Origin: 2-12-FULL-42-15 sp964196565
GTDB lineage: Bacteria; Pseudomonadota; Gammaproteobacteria; Coxiellales; Coxiellaceae
Assembly: GCA_964196565.1 (NCBI GenBank)
Contig: CAXMUH010000083.1
Coordinates: forward strand, 1 to 26,069
Direction of reading: 5' to 3'
DNA length: 26,069 nucleotides
Shown: positions 7,300-16,023 of the stretch, one piece after another
How positions within the stretch are numbered: the stretch's first letter is position 1
How the letters are laid out: every line of letters begins with the position of its first letter
Notes under the pieces: generated by a model
Told to the model about the DNA's origin: nothing
The model's database searches: none
What the model saw: the letters and a program-made list of their open reading frames with translations, nothing else
Made by a program: the position numbers and the translations under genes

Positions 7300-9108
7300 A
7301 TGAGACACGATACAAATACAAATAATTTAAATACATTTGAAAATATATCCGCCAACCCAAATCCAAATTACCCCAGACCACAAGCCGCAACGGTAGGGCA
7401 GCCCTGGCATTTGCCGCCGCGAGATTGGAATAGCGGCTATCAAAACGGTGAAATACCTTATTATAATAACTCCGGAGGGGGTTACTATAACGAAACTAAT
7501 TTTTACAACACTCATCATCATGAGCGTCAATATAATCCATACCCAAGGCCTTATTATCAATATAACGACCCTAGATATCACTACCCTCCTAGACCAACTT
7601 TCAATCCACCTGTCGTAGGAGCAACGGTATTCCATCCTCAACTTAACCCTTACAACCAACAAGCACCTGCCTCTCTCATGGATTTATCGCAAACACAAAG
7701 AATGAGACCCAACAACGATGGCTCGGAATCCAGCAATGCTGTTAGATGTAAGCAAGAACATCAGACCACTAATCTAGATCAGCAATTTCAAGCGCAGCAA
7801 AATCAAATACGTCAGTTAAAAGAACGACTAAGTAAATTCGAGGCTAAAACAACAAGCAGCAGTTCAAAACGTCAAAAAACAATTCATCCTAAGTCAGTTG
7901 AGCCAACTCCTCATAAAGAGACAAAAAGCCTAACGGGCAAGACTTCTGTCTATGATAACAGCGGGGGAAATATTGGTTCATATATTATGAACTTTGTCAG
8001 AACTTACATGAGCAACTGCAGAAAACATGGCAAAATGACTAATACTCAAGGAACTCATTGGCTACTGGTAACAATGTTTAAAAAATCTCTAAAAAAGTCG
8101 AATGCAGGCATACGCTCTGAGGCATATATCGCAGTTACTAATCCTGGCACATCTGCGCGAGGCATTACAAGTAAACTCACAAAACACGGCATCAAGCACG
8201 ATAAATTAAAAATTTTCCCACTTGAGGGTTCACCTAAGAAAGCTTACATTATGTTTTGCATTGCTGTAAATAAAAACCTAAAACCAAAGCTAAAACCGAT
8301 GCTAGGGACTTTTCTTTCAGTTGAAGAATTTGATAAAGTCGAAGAAAGGCGAATCAATCTTGATAAAGGTCTGAAAACATGCTGGACATATCTTTTTCCA
8401 ACAAAAAATCAAAACACGAAGAACAGCCAATCATATGAATCTAAGCGCCGAAATCAAGCCAACACCCCAAGAAGTAAGTCTCAAGTTGATGCCTGCTCAT
8501 CGACTGAATTTGAAGAAGAAGTAGGTAGTGAGACAAACGCTCAACACATAAGAGCAAGTAAAGTCACTTTAATGGCCCCAAGAAAAAATGGGTTAATTAC
8601 CCCAGAAATTAAACAGCAGATACAAAATCTTAAGAAAAAATATAGCTCTAAAAGCCACAAGTCGTTATATCAATATTTTGAGGATAAAGTTACTGAAGCT
8701 CATGATAATTACCAACGTTCCAAAACAACAGATTCAAATGTGGGCAAGCAAAATAGAGCTTTAGTCCATTTTTGCGATACTCTATATGACGTTATCACAA
8801 AAACTAAAGAGATATATCTACATGTCATTAATAGCAATAATGACTACCTTGAAAATATTCACGGTGTTAGAACTCAGGCCTTTTGTGAGGTTGTATTTGC
8901 CATGCGGGATACCTTGATACCACTCTATCATCAAGCAGTTAATGATAATACACCATTTAAAGTAAAGGTACCCCTTGGTATGGTGGATACATTTTATCAT
9001 CTTCAGTTTAATGAAATTATCAAAGATAACCCCGGCGCAACATTACAACTCCTATTATCAGTCTCATGTCACATCAGTAAGGATTGGGGCAGTACCAGCA
9101 CTATATGA
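7300..9108 (+). CDS. Large orphan protein with disordered N-terminus; effector candidate
   Basis: A 602-residue protein with no family I can name. Residues 1-145 are rich in Asn, Pro, Tyr and His and look disordered (NPYPRPYYQYND, HYPPRP). Residues about 158-183 are Gln/Lys/Glu-rich and likely a coiled coil. A Ser-rich patch then leads into KRQK (190-193), which resembles a nuclear localisation signal. Two more ordered parts follow (about 220-370 and 420-602), the second mainly helical. There is no signal peptide. CGGGG lies before the ATG. It is a single gene flanked by hairpins. Such architecture is common among Legionellales type IV effectors, but this is inference only. Confidence 0.75.
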   Translation: MRHDTNTNNLNTFENISANPNPNYPRPQAATVGQPWHLPPRDWNSGYQNGEIPYYNNSGGGYYNETNFYNTHHHERQYNPYPRPYYQYNDPRYHYPPRPTFNPPVVGATVFHPQLNPYNQQAPASLMDLSQTQRMRPNNDGSESSNAVRCKQEHQTTNLDQQFQAQQNQIRQLKERLSKFEAKTTSSSSKRQKTIHPKSVEPTPHKETKSLTGKTSVYDNSGGNIGSYIMNFVRTYMSNCRKHGKMTNTQGTHWLLVTMFKKSLKKSNAGIRSEAYIAVTNPGTSARGITSKLTKHGIKHDKLKIFPLEGSPKKAYIMFCIAVNKNLKPKLKPMLGTFLSVEEFDKVEERRINLDKGLKTCWTYLFPTKNQNTKNSQSYESKRRNQANTPRSKSQVDACSSTEFEEEVGSETNAQHIRASKVTLMAPRKNGLITPEIKQQIQNLKKKYSSKSHKSLYQYFEDKVTEAHDNYQRSKTTDSNVGKQNRALVHFCDTLYDVITKTKEIYLHVINSNNDYLENIHGVRTQAFCEVVFAMRDTLIPLYHQAVNDNTPFKVKVPLGMVDTFYHLQFNEIIKDNPGATLQLLLSVSCHISKDWGSTSTI

Positions 9109-9121
9109 TTAGCGCTTAAGA

Positions 9122-9166
9122 CTCTGGCAAAATAGCAATTTTGTAATTTTGCATGGTTTGCCAGAG
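9122..9166. repeat. Stem-loop downstream of the 602-aa protein gene
   Basis: Arms CTCTGGCAAA (9122-9131) and TTTGCCAGAG (9157-9166) are perfect complements with a 25-nt AT-rich centre. It lies 13 nt after the stop and may act as a transcript end, though no U-run follows. Confidence 0.5.
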
Positions 9167-9180
9167 CCGGTCTGAGTAAT

Positions 9181-9283
9181 TTGTTCTCGGCTCGTCTTCG
9201 CGAAGGAGTGTAACGACTGCGGCGATCCAGATTATAAAACTGGATTGCCTCAATCCGCTGCGCGGTACTCGCAAAAACAGCGG
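9181..9283. repeat. REP-like palindromic intergenic element
   Basis: Contains the palindrome CTTCGCGAAG (9196-9205), arms ATCCAG/CTGGAT (9225-9230, 9240-9245) and arms CCGCTG/CAGCGG (9255-9260, 9278-9283). The CGTCTTCGCG...GCGATCCAG...CTGGATTGC layout resembles the REP-like elements near the RAYT transposase (18001-18139). The last hairpin is followed by CTATTTTTT on the plus strand and could also terminate transcription. Confidence 0.55.
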
Positions 9284-9550
9284 CTATTTTTTGAGTTTAT
9301 GATAAAAATATTTGCCCGTGCCATAAGCACTAATCAGAAGCCAGGCGATTTCAATCACGCCGGAGGCTAAATTCCAGGAGTAAGCGAGCGAAATTAAAAT
9401 CAATATGGATCCCAATAAATTAAAAAATGAATAATTGAAGCTTTTTGCAGAAATACGTTCGATCTGTAATAATAAATAGGTAACCAACACCATAACCACG
9501 CCGATAAGACCAATCAAATTATATTCGTTTGCAAAAAAACTTACTAACAT
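9284..9550 (-). CDS. CBU_0592-like small membrane protein
   Basis: An 88-residue inner-membrane protein with three hydrophobic helices (about residues 10-28, 42-58 and 62-78) and a basic C-terminus (YFYHKLKK). The pattern of an NxxGLxGVVMVLxTYLLLQ first helix followed by a SFNYSFFNLLGS loop fits the CBU_0592 family of small predicted permease-like proteins; its function is unknown. Its ATG overlaps the stop of the DUF2797 gene (TGATG), so translation is coupled. It is the last gene of the six-gene minus-strand operon and ends next to a REP-like element. Confidence 0.8.
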   Translation of the reverse strand: MLVSFFANEYNLIGLIGVVMVLVTYLLLQIERISAKSFNYSFFNLLGSILILISLAYSWNLASGVIEIAWLLISAYGTGKYFYHKLKK

Positions 9551-10368
9551 CAGATTTTTACCTCGACTTCATAGCCACCAAATTTTCGTAAATTAATTAC
9601 GCCACGATCCAATATTAAATACTGCCCTTTAACGCCCATCAACTGGGCTTCAATGGTAGGTGTTTTATCTAATGATAGGCTGACAACCTTTTCTGGATAT
9701 TGATTAACGGGATAATTTAAAGAAACAGGTTTTTCATTTAAAAATTTAACGTCATCAATAAAATCTTTGCCTGCTTCTTGTAGTGAATTTTCCGCAAGTT
9801 TTAACAGCGCATCACGTTTTTCGCACATATCCACTAACTCAACTTCATTTTTTAGCATTTTCCGCCAATTGGTTTTATCATTAGCAAATTCTTTTAACGC
9901 CACTTCCAAAACGCCAGAACGATAGCGATTACTCACCTCCATCATCGCAACCGCTTGCACGGCACCTTGATCAATCCAGCGAGTTCGCACTTGTGAGTGA
10001 CGGGTTATGCCTACTTTTAATCCCGATGTATTAGACAAATAAATAATATGCGCTTGGTGGCATTGCGCATGCGCCCAATCATCATGCGGGCATTTGCCGG
10101 TCTCAACCAAGCAACGCTCCGGATGAATAATGCATAAATTACACTCTAATAAACGTCGATAACAAGGATAACAATAGCCCTGCTGAAAACTTTTGCTGAT
10201 TTTGCGCTCGCATTGAGTGCAAAAGATTTTGCCGGTAAAATCCAGGCTGATTTCTTTGCCCAGCTTGTCTTCCAAGGCAAGCTCTTCTCCCGAAAGACGT
10301 ATCGAATATTTTACTGGGTCTTGTAACTCTGCACGCATTTTCCTTAAAATTCCACCTTGGATTTGCAC
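9550..10368 (-). CDS. DUF2797 zinc-ribbon protein
   Basis: A 272-residue cytoplasmic protein of the DUF2797 family. The N-terminal half carries a Cys-rich metal site: C50-x2-C53 and C66-x2-C69, then C76-x2-C79 and further Cys at 86, 93 and 103. Next comes IIYLSNTSGLKVGITR and RWIDQGA (about residues 108-135), the family hallmark, which recalls a GIY-YIG-like fold. The C-terminal part is less distinctive. The start is a GTG at 10368 with GGAG 9 nt upstream; it keeps the GGILRKM segment usual at family N-termini. Only 3 nt separate it from the ferredoxin gene. Family function is unproven; nucleic-acid binding or Fe-S handling is possible. Confidence 0.85.
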   Translation of the reverse strand: MQIQGGILRKMRAELQDPVKYSIRLSGEELALEDKLGKEISLDFTGKIFCTQCERKISKSFQQGYCYPCYRRLLECNLCIIHPERCLVETGKCPHDDWAHAQCHQAHIIYLSNTSGLKVGITRHSQVRTRWIDQGAVQAVAMMEVSNRYRSGVLEVALKEFANDKTNWRKMLKNEVELVDMCEKRDALLKLAENSLQEAGKDFIDDVKFLNEKPVSLNYPVNQYPEKVVSLSLDKTPTIEAQLMGVKGQYLILDRGVINLRKFGGYEVEVKI

Positions 10369-10371
10369 GAT

Positions 10372-10743
10372 TTATTGCTCCGTTTTATTAAAAAATATGT
10401 AATCCTGAACTGGATTACCTTGAATAAAATGCTCTTGGATAATGCGCTCTAATACTTCTGGACTGCAAGAGTGATACCAAATACCTTGTGGATAAACAAC
10501 TGCAATCGGGCCTTTGGTGCAGATTCTAAGGCAATTGGCTTTGGTGCGATAAACGCCACCCGATCCGGTGAGTTTAAGTTCTGCCAAACGTGCTTTTAGA
10601 TAATCCCAGGATTTGCATCCCATGTCTAGATTGCAACAATTGGGTTTGGTTTGATCGCAACATAAAAAGATATGATATTTGATATTAGCAAAATCGAGCT
10701 TTTCGAGTTTCTGCTGAATTTTTTCATCAGGAGTTTCATTCAT
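10372..10743 (-). CDS. Thioredoxin-like [2Fe-2S] ferredoxin
   Basis: A 123-residue electron carrier of the thioredoxin-fold [2Fe-2S] ferredoxin group (as in the NuoE C-terminal domain). YHIFLCCDQTKPNCC places Cys at 28, 29, 36 and 37; CLRICTKGPIAVVYP places Cys at 71 and 75. The CxxxC-x-x-GP-x-x-VYP part is the hallmark of this group. It lies 18 nt after nadA and 3 nt before the DUF2797 gene, so it is co-transcribed. It may carry electrons for the large flavoprotein or for Fe-S proteins such as NadA; this is inference from position. Confidence 0.85.
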   Translation of the reverse strand: MNETPDEKIQQKLEKLDFANIKYHIFLCCDQTKPNCCNLDMGCKSWDYLKARLAELKLTGSGGVYRTKANCLRICTKGPIAVVYPQGIWYHSCSPEVLERIIQEHFIQGNPVQDYIFFNKTEQ

Positions 10744-10761
10744 ATTGTGCGCCTTTTTGAC

Positions 10762-11793
10762 TTAAGAAAAATCTAACATTCGCTGCAACGAAATACGCGC
10801 CTTTTTGATAATATCAGAATCAATGGTAATTTCATTAGCATCGATCAATAAGGATTGCTCCAATCGATCCAAGGTATTCATCGCCATCCACGGACAATGA
10901 CCGCAACTGCGACATGTCGCCCCATGTCCTGCAGTTGGTGCTTCAATAAAAGTTTTATTGGGAGATGCTTGCTGCATTTTATAAAAAATACCGCGGTCGG
11001 TTGCCACAATCATGGTTGGGTTTTTCATTTCCTTACTTGCGGCAATTAAGATTGACGTGGAACCCACTTTATCCGCTAATTCGATAACCGCAGCTGGAGA
11101 TTCTGGGTGAACCAGGACAGCGGCATCTGGGTGTTGTTTGATTAAATCTTTCAAACTTTCGGCTTTATATTCTTCATGCACGATACAAGACCCTTGCCAC
11201 AGAACCATATCAGCGCCTGTTTGAGTCTGAATATAATGACCTAAAAAGCGATCCGGCGCCCATAATATTTTTTCGCCTTCTGCATCCAAGTGATTTACAA
11301 TCGCCAATGCATTAGATGATGTCACCACCCAATCCGCGCGCGCTTTAACATCGGCTGAGGTATTGGCATAAACCACCACAGTACGATCAGGATATTCATC
11401 ACAAAACTTTTGAAATTCATCTGCAGGACAACCCAAATCCAGCGAACAGGTGGCTTGTAGCGTTGGCATTAATATCTTTTTTTCTGGATTTAATATTTTC
11501 GCACTTTCACCCATAAAGCGAACACCAGCAACCATTAAAATGTCTGCATTGGTTTTAACACCAAATTGCGCCATCGCCAAAGAGTCGCCAACAAACCCAT
11601 GGGAATAGTCTGCAAGCTCTTGCACTTCAGGGTCGGTATAATAATGCGCGATCAACACAGCGTTTTTAGCTTTAAATAATTTAGCCACGCGGTCGAGTTG
11701 TGCTTGCCTCGTTTTCTTATCGCGAACCACGGGTGAGCTTGTTAAAGGAACCTCAAACTTAGGTAAGTTCGGTACATATTTAATTTTGGACAT
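10762..11793 (-). CDS. nadA: Quinolinate synthase NadA
   Basis: A 343-residue [4Fe-4S] enzyme that condenses iminoaspartate with dihydroxyacetone phosphate to quinolinate, the first committed step shared with NadB in NAD synthesis. Signatures: AHYYTDPEVQ (49-58), GDSLAMA (69-75), CSLDLGCPA with C116, WQGSCIVHEEY with C203, and GATCRSCGHCPWMAMN with C294, C297 and C300. C116, C203 and C300 align with the cluster ligands of the E. coli enzyme, each shifted by three. Length is typical. No strong ribosome site is visible before the ATG. It lies 32 nt after the rhodanese gene. nadB and nadC are not in the window. Confidence 0.97.
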   Translation of the reverse strand: MSKIKYVPNLPKFEVPLTSSPVVRDKKTRQAQLDRVAKLFKAKNAVLIAHYYTDPEVQELADYSHGFVGDSLAMAQFGVKTNADILMVAGVRFMGESAKILNPEKKILMPTLQATCSLDLGCPADEFQKFCDEYPDRTVVVYANTSADVKARADWVVTSSNALAIVNHLDAEGEKILWAPDRFLGHYIQTQTGADMVLWQGSCIVHEEYKAESLKDLIKQHPDAAVLVHPESPAAVIELADKVGSTSILIAASKEMKNPTMIVATDRGIFYKMQQASPNKTFIEAPTAGHGATCRSCGHCPWMAMNTLDRLEQSLLIDANEITIDSDIIKKARISLQRMLDFS

Positions 11794-11825
11794 TGTTCAA
11801 TCTAACTCAATCATTCAATCGCACG

Positions 11826-12146
11826 TTACGATTTATTTTTATCAGAGGTAGGATGATGTGAAATATAAACTTCAAACCCACCTATTAAGCTATAAACTTC
11901 AGTAAATCCTTGGTCAACTAAGTGCTGTGCTACAGACTGACTACTAATTCCATGGTAACAATACACTAGAATCGGAGTATCAAGTGCTGTCGATTGACAG
12001 AATTCATTTAACGCTGCAATCGATAAATGTATCGCAGAAGGAATATGACCACGTTCAAAACTTCCCTCATCACGCACATCCGCAAGAATAAGCTCCACTT
12101 TGCTTTTAAGTTCTTGGACCTCTTTATACGTTACTTGTTTATACAT
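11826..12146 (-). CDS. glpE: GlpE-type thiosulfate sulfurtransferase (rhodanese)
   Basis: A 106-residue single-domain rhodanese that moves sulfur from thiosulfate to thiophilic acceptors. ADVRDEGSFERGHIPSAIHL (about 22-41) is the rhodanese start motif. The active-site loop is CYHGISSQ with Cys63; the CYHG form and the size fit GlpE. GGFEVY closes the domain. Start 12146 follows AAGGAAGG at good spacing; a GTG three codons earlier would overlap that site. It stands between the large flavoprotein gene (101 nt upstream) and nadA (32 nt downstream). Supplying sulfur for Fe-S repair in NadA and the ferredoxin is a reasonable guess from context. Confidence 0.85.
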   Translation of the reverse strand: MYKQVTYKEVQELKSKVELILADVRDEGSFERGHIPSAIHLSIAALNEFCQSTALDTPILVYCYHGISSQSVAQHLVDQGFTEVYSLIGGFEVYISHHPTSDKNKS

Positions 12147-12247
12147 ATCAATCACCTTCCTTTAAATGAGAAGCAAAAATATTATGGCAACCGCTGAAAA
12201 GATTATACACAATCCTGTATAAAATCGCACCCCTATCCCATCAGTGC

Positions 12248-15200
12248 TTATACCTTAATAATAGTATACTTTTCAAATAGATAATCTAGCCAACAATTGG
12301 TCAATATCTCAGAGGTGCGATTTTGGCGTAATCGTTCATCAATATTGCCGACATCAATGACCTCTAACGGCTGCTCCTGCCAAGAGCAGGCGTAGACTGC
12401 CTTAACACGCTCCCCAGTCACAGGATCAATCTGCCACTGCAAACATTGTGCGCACACACCTTTTAACATGCACTGCATGGCGCCATAAACTGAAGCGAAA
12501 CACTTAACCCTGTCATTAAAAAACTCACTCAAGAGACCCGTTCTGGCCTGCTGAATCCGAGAAACCAGCACGGATGAACCCACCACAATGACTCGATTTA
12601 CTTCGTTCAGGGGAATCGGTGGAGGCTCCGCATTATTATCCAATTGCCCTAGCGCATAATCTCGCAGCGCTAAAACTAGCTCACCAGTGGCGGTTCGATC
12701 TTGTGGGCGTGTCGTCGAAATCGCATTGCCATTGGCGGTTACCCATAAAATGGTATCTGTCGCAGCTTCTAGCTCTTCACGATTATAAAAGTCTTTTTGA
12801 TCTTCCATGCAGGCCACGAAAATAACCCGATGCCCAGCATTACGTAATGCCGGACCCAACGAACGCAACTGCGCGATTGCCATGGTGCCACCAATTATCA
12901 TCACCGTTTCAGGTTGGTCTGGAATTGTGGTTCGAACGCCCGTTGGTCCCATCACTGCAATTAAATCCAGTGGCTTAAAGGTTGCAACCAAACGAGAACT
13001 GGCTCCGCGCTCCAACACTAAAAAAGATAATAAATCTGACTGCTCGGGATTTCGCATGCCAAGCATCGCCATCGCTTCGGTTTGCAGTAACGTTGCGTCA
13101 ACCTTTTCAGCGGTTGCCTCATAATTTTGAATACGATAAAAATTTCCGGGCTTAAAGTTTCGTGCTGCCATTGGCGCGCGCACAACCAATTCTACCAATT
13201 CATCGCTCAAGCGCGTAACGCTATAAACACTGGCTTGAAACAGTCCCATTATCTGTTGCTGAAAATGTCGATATTCATCGACACTGCCCTGGGTTCGCTC
13301 TGCCATCACCGTTTTAACAATGGCGGGATAAATTTGTTTAGCAGAGGCAATGGCTTTAACCACACTGCCATGAAAAACACTGTGCGTATCACCTAAAAAA
13401 GTCACCCGATGATGATCACGCTCATAACTGGTAAAAGCACCAAAAGGTGGTTCTTTGCAATGGTTATTCTCGGCTACCAACTCAAGTTTGCCATTTACAT
13501 TTTCAAAGCGTTGATAATTATCACCTTCACGTAAAAACGTACCACGATGCTCATATTCGTAAGCGATATTCGGTTTGGCACCGGTCGCCACAAAAATAGA
13601 GTTTGCATCTAATATTTGATGGGAGTCGGATTTCATCCATTTACCTTCCTCATCCAAAATGCGAACTCGGCATTTTAGTCCTTTTACAGAACCGATGCTA
13701 TCAATTATAACGGCTTCTGGCTCTAAACCTTCGGCATAATAGATGCCCTCTTCAAAGGCTTTTTCGACTTCTTCATAGTTGCGTTTATAAGCTGGTGATT
13801 CTTGCATGGTACGACGATAGGCAATGGTGACCCCGCCCCACTTTCGAATTAGCTGAATAAAATGCGGCGCTCGATTTTCAACTTTAGCTTGGCTGCGCTC
13901 GATTGCTACCGCTTTTGCATGTAATAAAAATTCATCTAAGGTGGCTAAAGATTGCGAATCAAATCGCGCGCGTAATTTCTCGATGCCTTCATATTCGGAT
14001 AAGGTTTTATATCGGTGCGCAATTTTTTCAACTTGTTTAATATAATAAGCCTGCACTTCGGTTGCGGTATCAACGCCGGTTAAACCACCACCAATGACAA
14101 CTGCAGGTAATCGAACGTCTAAGTTCGCAAGGCTTGATTCTTTCGCAGCCCCGGTTAATTGCAGCGCCATTAAAAAGTCATTGGCTTGTCGCATTCCTGG
14201 TGCCAAACTGTGCGGGATTTTAAGTTCGCGTGGCAAACCGGCACCCACTGCAATCGCCAAGTGATCAAAGCCCAAAGTCCAAACATCATCGGTTGTCAGC
14301 GTTCCACCAAAGCGCACTGAACCATATACTTGAAAATGAGGTCGGCGCATTAAGCTTAAATAAATTAATTTTAAAAAGTTTTTATCCCAGCGCACGGTAA
14401 TGCCATATTCAGCCACTCCACCAAAGCCTGCCATAATTCGATCATCGAGATTTTCTTTGATATCATCATAATCATAAATGGGTTCGGTCAAATATTTCAT
14501 CGGTAAATTTTCAATTTTTAAACCATCTGCTCCGACAACGGCGAAACCTTCCATTAATAAATGGTGCGCCAAAGTAAATCCGGCCGGACCCATTCCCATC
14601 ACTAGGATTTTTTTGCCATTATATTCTTTTGCGCCAATCTGCTCGAAGCGCAATGGATTCCATCGAGTTAATAAATCATAAATCTCAACGCCCCAAGGCA
14701 GTGATAACACATCCGTTAAAACGTGCGTTTCAATTTGCGGAATATTAACCGGTTCTTGTTTTTGATAAATACACGCTTTCATGCAATCATTACAGATTCG
14801 ATGACCCGTGGCGGGACACATTGGATTATCAATCATTACAATCGCTAATGCGGCGATACCAAAACCTTGCTTTTTAACCAGATTCATTTCAGAAATTTTT
14901 TCTTCTAACGGGCAACCGGTTAATATTTCATTTAATGGATTTGTTTTTAAACCCATCTCTTTGGCATTTTTTTTAACCGGAAAACCTTTGGAACAAAAAT
15001 CACCGTCATTTTTATGGCAATAAACACAATAGTGCACTTCATCGAGTACTTCACGCAATCCCATGCGTTCATCGGTCAAACCAAAACCGTCGCGTTGACG
15101 CCAACGATCTTCAGGTGCCTGTAAACGCATCTCTTCATCACCCACCGCTTCAACATTGACAAGATTGGCGTAATTTAAGCGCTTAGGAAAGTGAAAACTC

Positions 15201-15790
15201 ACCCAGCCAGCAACATGATGTTGCCCGGCATCAGTTTCAATCGCCTGCACACACCACTGGATTAATTTCTGTTGTTGAATTTTCGTGGCTAATGGATCTG
15301 CTAAAAGATGCTTAGCATAAATCGCCACCGCAAGTTCTGGGTCAGCGACTTTAATGTTTGTTGCTTGCAATTGATCTTGCAACCACTGGTTAAGCTCATC
15401 AAAAGCGGCAAACCCAGGGGATTCTTTTAAAGCACGACGCGCTTCACGTAACACAAAGTGTTTTTTAAAGGCAAAGATTGGATCTTCTGCCTGGACTCGA
15501 GTTTGAGATTCCCCGACCTGCTCACTGATATCAAACAACTCAGCAATAAATGCCTCTAACACTGGGGCACAATCAATAATCAGGTTGCTAACTAATTTGG
15601 GATCGGTAAGCTCACCTGATCGATAAATCAATAATTCAGCATAAAGTGATTGATCAACATTTTCGAGATATGACAAAAATTGCGCATCTAGGCGCGACAA
15701 ACCCGCAGGTAAAAAAAGCTCTTGATAACTAAAGCCATTCAGATTAAGTTCATGTCTTACCATAGAAATTGGACCCATATCCTTATACAA
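12248..15790 (-). CDS. GltD-PyrK fusion flavoprotein (NfnAB-like oxidoreductase)
   Basis: A very large single chain of up to 1180 residues. After a helical N-terminal region (1-240) of unknown role comes a GltD-like module: Cys at 255, 258, 266, 293, 325, 333, 336 and 340 for Fe-S clusters, an FAD Rossmann motif GMGPAGFTLA (399-408) and an NAD(P) motif VIGGGLTGVDTATE (565-578). The last third resembles PyrK/DHODB electron-transfer subunits: KPGNFYRIQNY for flavin, LERGASSRL, AVMGPTG, and a C-terminal Cys set at 1107, 1113, 1116 and 1135 for a [2Fe-2S] cluster. This is the domain content of NfnA plus NfnB (and sulfide dehydrogenase), in fused form. The start is uncertain: TTG at 15790, or ATG at 15778 or 15763. 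It heads the nadA operon. Confidence 0.85.
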   Translation of the reverse strand: MYKDMGPISMVRHELNLNGFSYQELFLPAGLSRLDAQFLSYLENVDQSLYAELLIYRSGELTDPKLVSNLIIDCAPVLEAFIAELFDISEQVGESQTRVQAEDPIFAFKKHFVLREARRALKESPGFAAFDELNQWLQDQLQATNIKVADPELAVAIYAKHLLADPLATKIQQQKLIQWCVQAIETDAGQHHVAGWVSFHFPKRLNYANLVNVEAVGDEEMRLQAPEDRWRQRDGFGLTDERMGLREVLDEVHYCVYCHKNDGDFCSKGFPVKKNAKEMGLKTNPLNEILTGCPLEEKISEMNLVKKQGFGIAALAIVMIDNPMCPATGHRICNDCMKACIYQKQEPVNIPQIETHVLTDVLSLPWGVEIYDLLTRWNPLRFEQIGAKEYNGKKILVMGMGPAGFTLAHHLLMEGFAVVGADGLKIENLPMKYLTEPIYDYDDIKENLDDRIMAGFGGVAEYGITVRWDKNFLKLIYLSLMRRPHFQVYGSVRFGGTLTTDDVWTLGFDHLAIAVGAGLPRELKIPHSLAPGMRQANDFLMALQLTGAAKESSLANLDVRLPAVVIGGGLTGVDTATEVQAYYIKQVEKIAHRYKTLSEYEGIEKLRARFDSQSLATLDEFLLHAKAVAIERSQAKVENRAPHFIQLIRKWGGVTIAYRRTMQESPAYKRNYEEVEKAFEEGIYYAEGLEPEAVIIDSIGSVKGLKCRVRILDEEGKWMKSDSHQILDANSIFVATGAKPNIAYEYEHRGTFLREGDNYQRFENVNGKLELVAENNHCKEPPFGAFTSYERDHHRVTFLGDTHSVFHGSVVKAIASAKQIYPAIVKTVMAERTQGSVDEYRHFQQQIMGLFQASVYSVTRLSDELVELVVRAPMAARNFKPGNFYRIQNYEATAEKVDATLLQTEAMAMLGMRNPEQSDLLSFLVLERGASSRLVATFKPLDLIAVMGPTGVRTTIPDQPETVMIIGGTMAIAQLRSLGPALRNAGHRVIFVACMEDQKDFYNREELEAATDTILWVTANGNAISTTRPQDRTATGELVLALRDYALGQLDNNAEPPPIPLNEVNRVIVVGSSVLVSRIQQARTGLLSEFFNDRVKCFASVYGAMQCMLKGVCAQCLQWQIDPVTGERVKAVYACSWQEQPLEVIDVGNIDERLRQNRTSEILTNCWLDYLFEKYTIIKV

Positions 15791-15828
15791 TTACACTATA
15801 GCTAATTACTAGTATAAACAGAGGCTTT

Positions 15829-16020
15829 ATGTTTAAAAAACAACCGATTGATAAAAATTTTGTCAGCTCTATTGATAAAGCTTTGGCCAAATTTAATCGA
15901 ACCCACCCACTCACCGAAGCTCAACGCGCTGAAGTGGACAAGTATCGGCGCATCTACCGAATGCGTGATCATGCCATAGCCCCGAAAAAAGATAAAGATC
16001 TTTGGGATTTCGATTCTTAA
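15829..16020 (+). CDS. Small conserved protein, probably CBU_0585-like
   Basis: A 63-residue basic/acidic soluble protein, divergent from the flavoprotein gene across 38 nt. GAGG lies 4 nt before the ATG. FVSSIDKALAKFNRTHPLT followed by a helical AEVDKYRRIYRMRD and a C-terminal LWDFDS looks like a conserved short family; it recalls the CBU_0585 family of Coxiella, and the neighbouring CBU_0592-like gene supports a shared locus. That family name is from memory and unverified. No catalytic motif is visible. The 3' end abuts the first 89-bp direct repeat. Confidence 0.7.
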   Translation: MFKKQPIDKNFVSSIDKALAKFNRTHPLTEAQRAEVDKYRRIYRMRDHAIAPKKDKDLWDFDS

Positions 16021-16023
16021 CAC

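Noticed and set aside
7327..7662. Minus-strand frame opposite the N-terminus of the 602-aa protein
   Set aside because: It is the antisense of a low-complexity Asn/Tyr/Pro stretch, which naturally gives an Ile/Val/Arg-rich frame.
12619..15023. Several plus-strand open frames opposite the large flavoprotein
   Set aside because: The minus-strand frame is continuous with clear domain motifs; the opposite frames are antisense shadows without ribosome sites.
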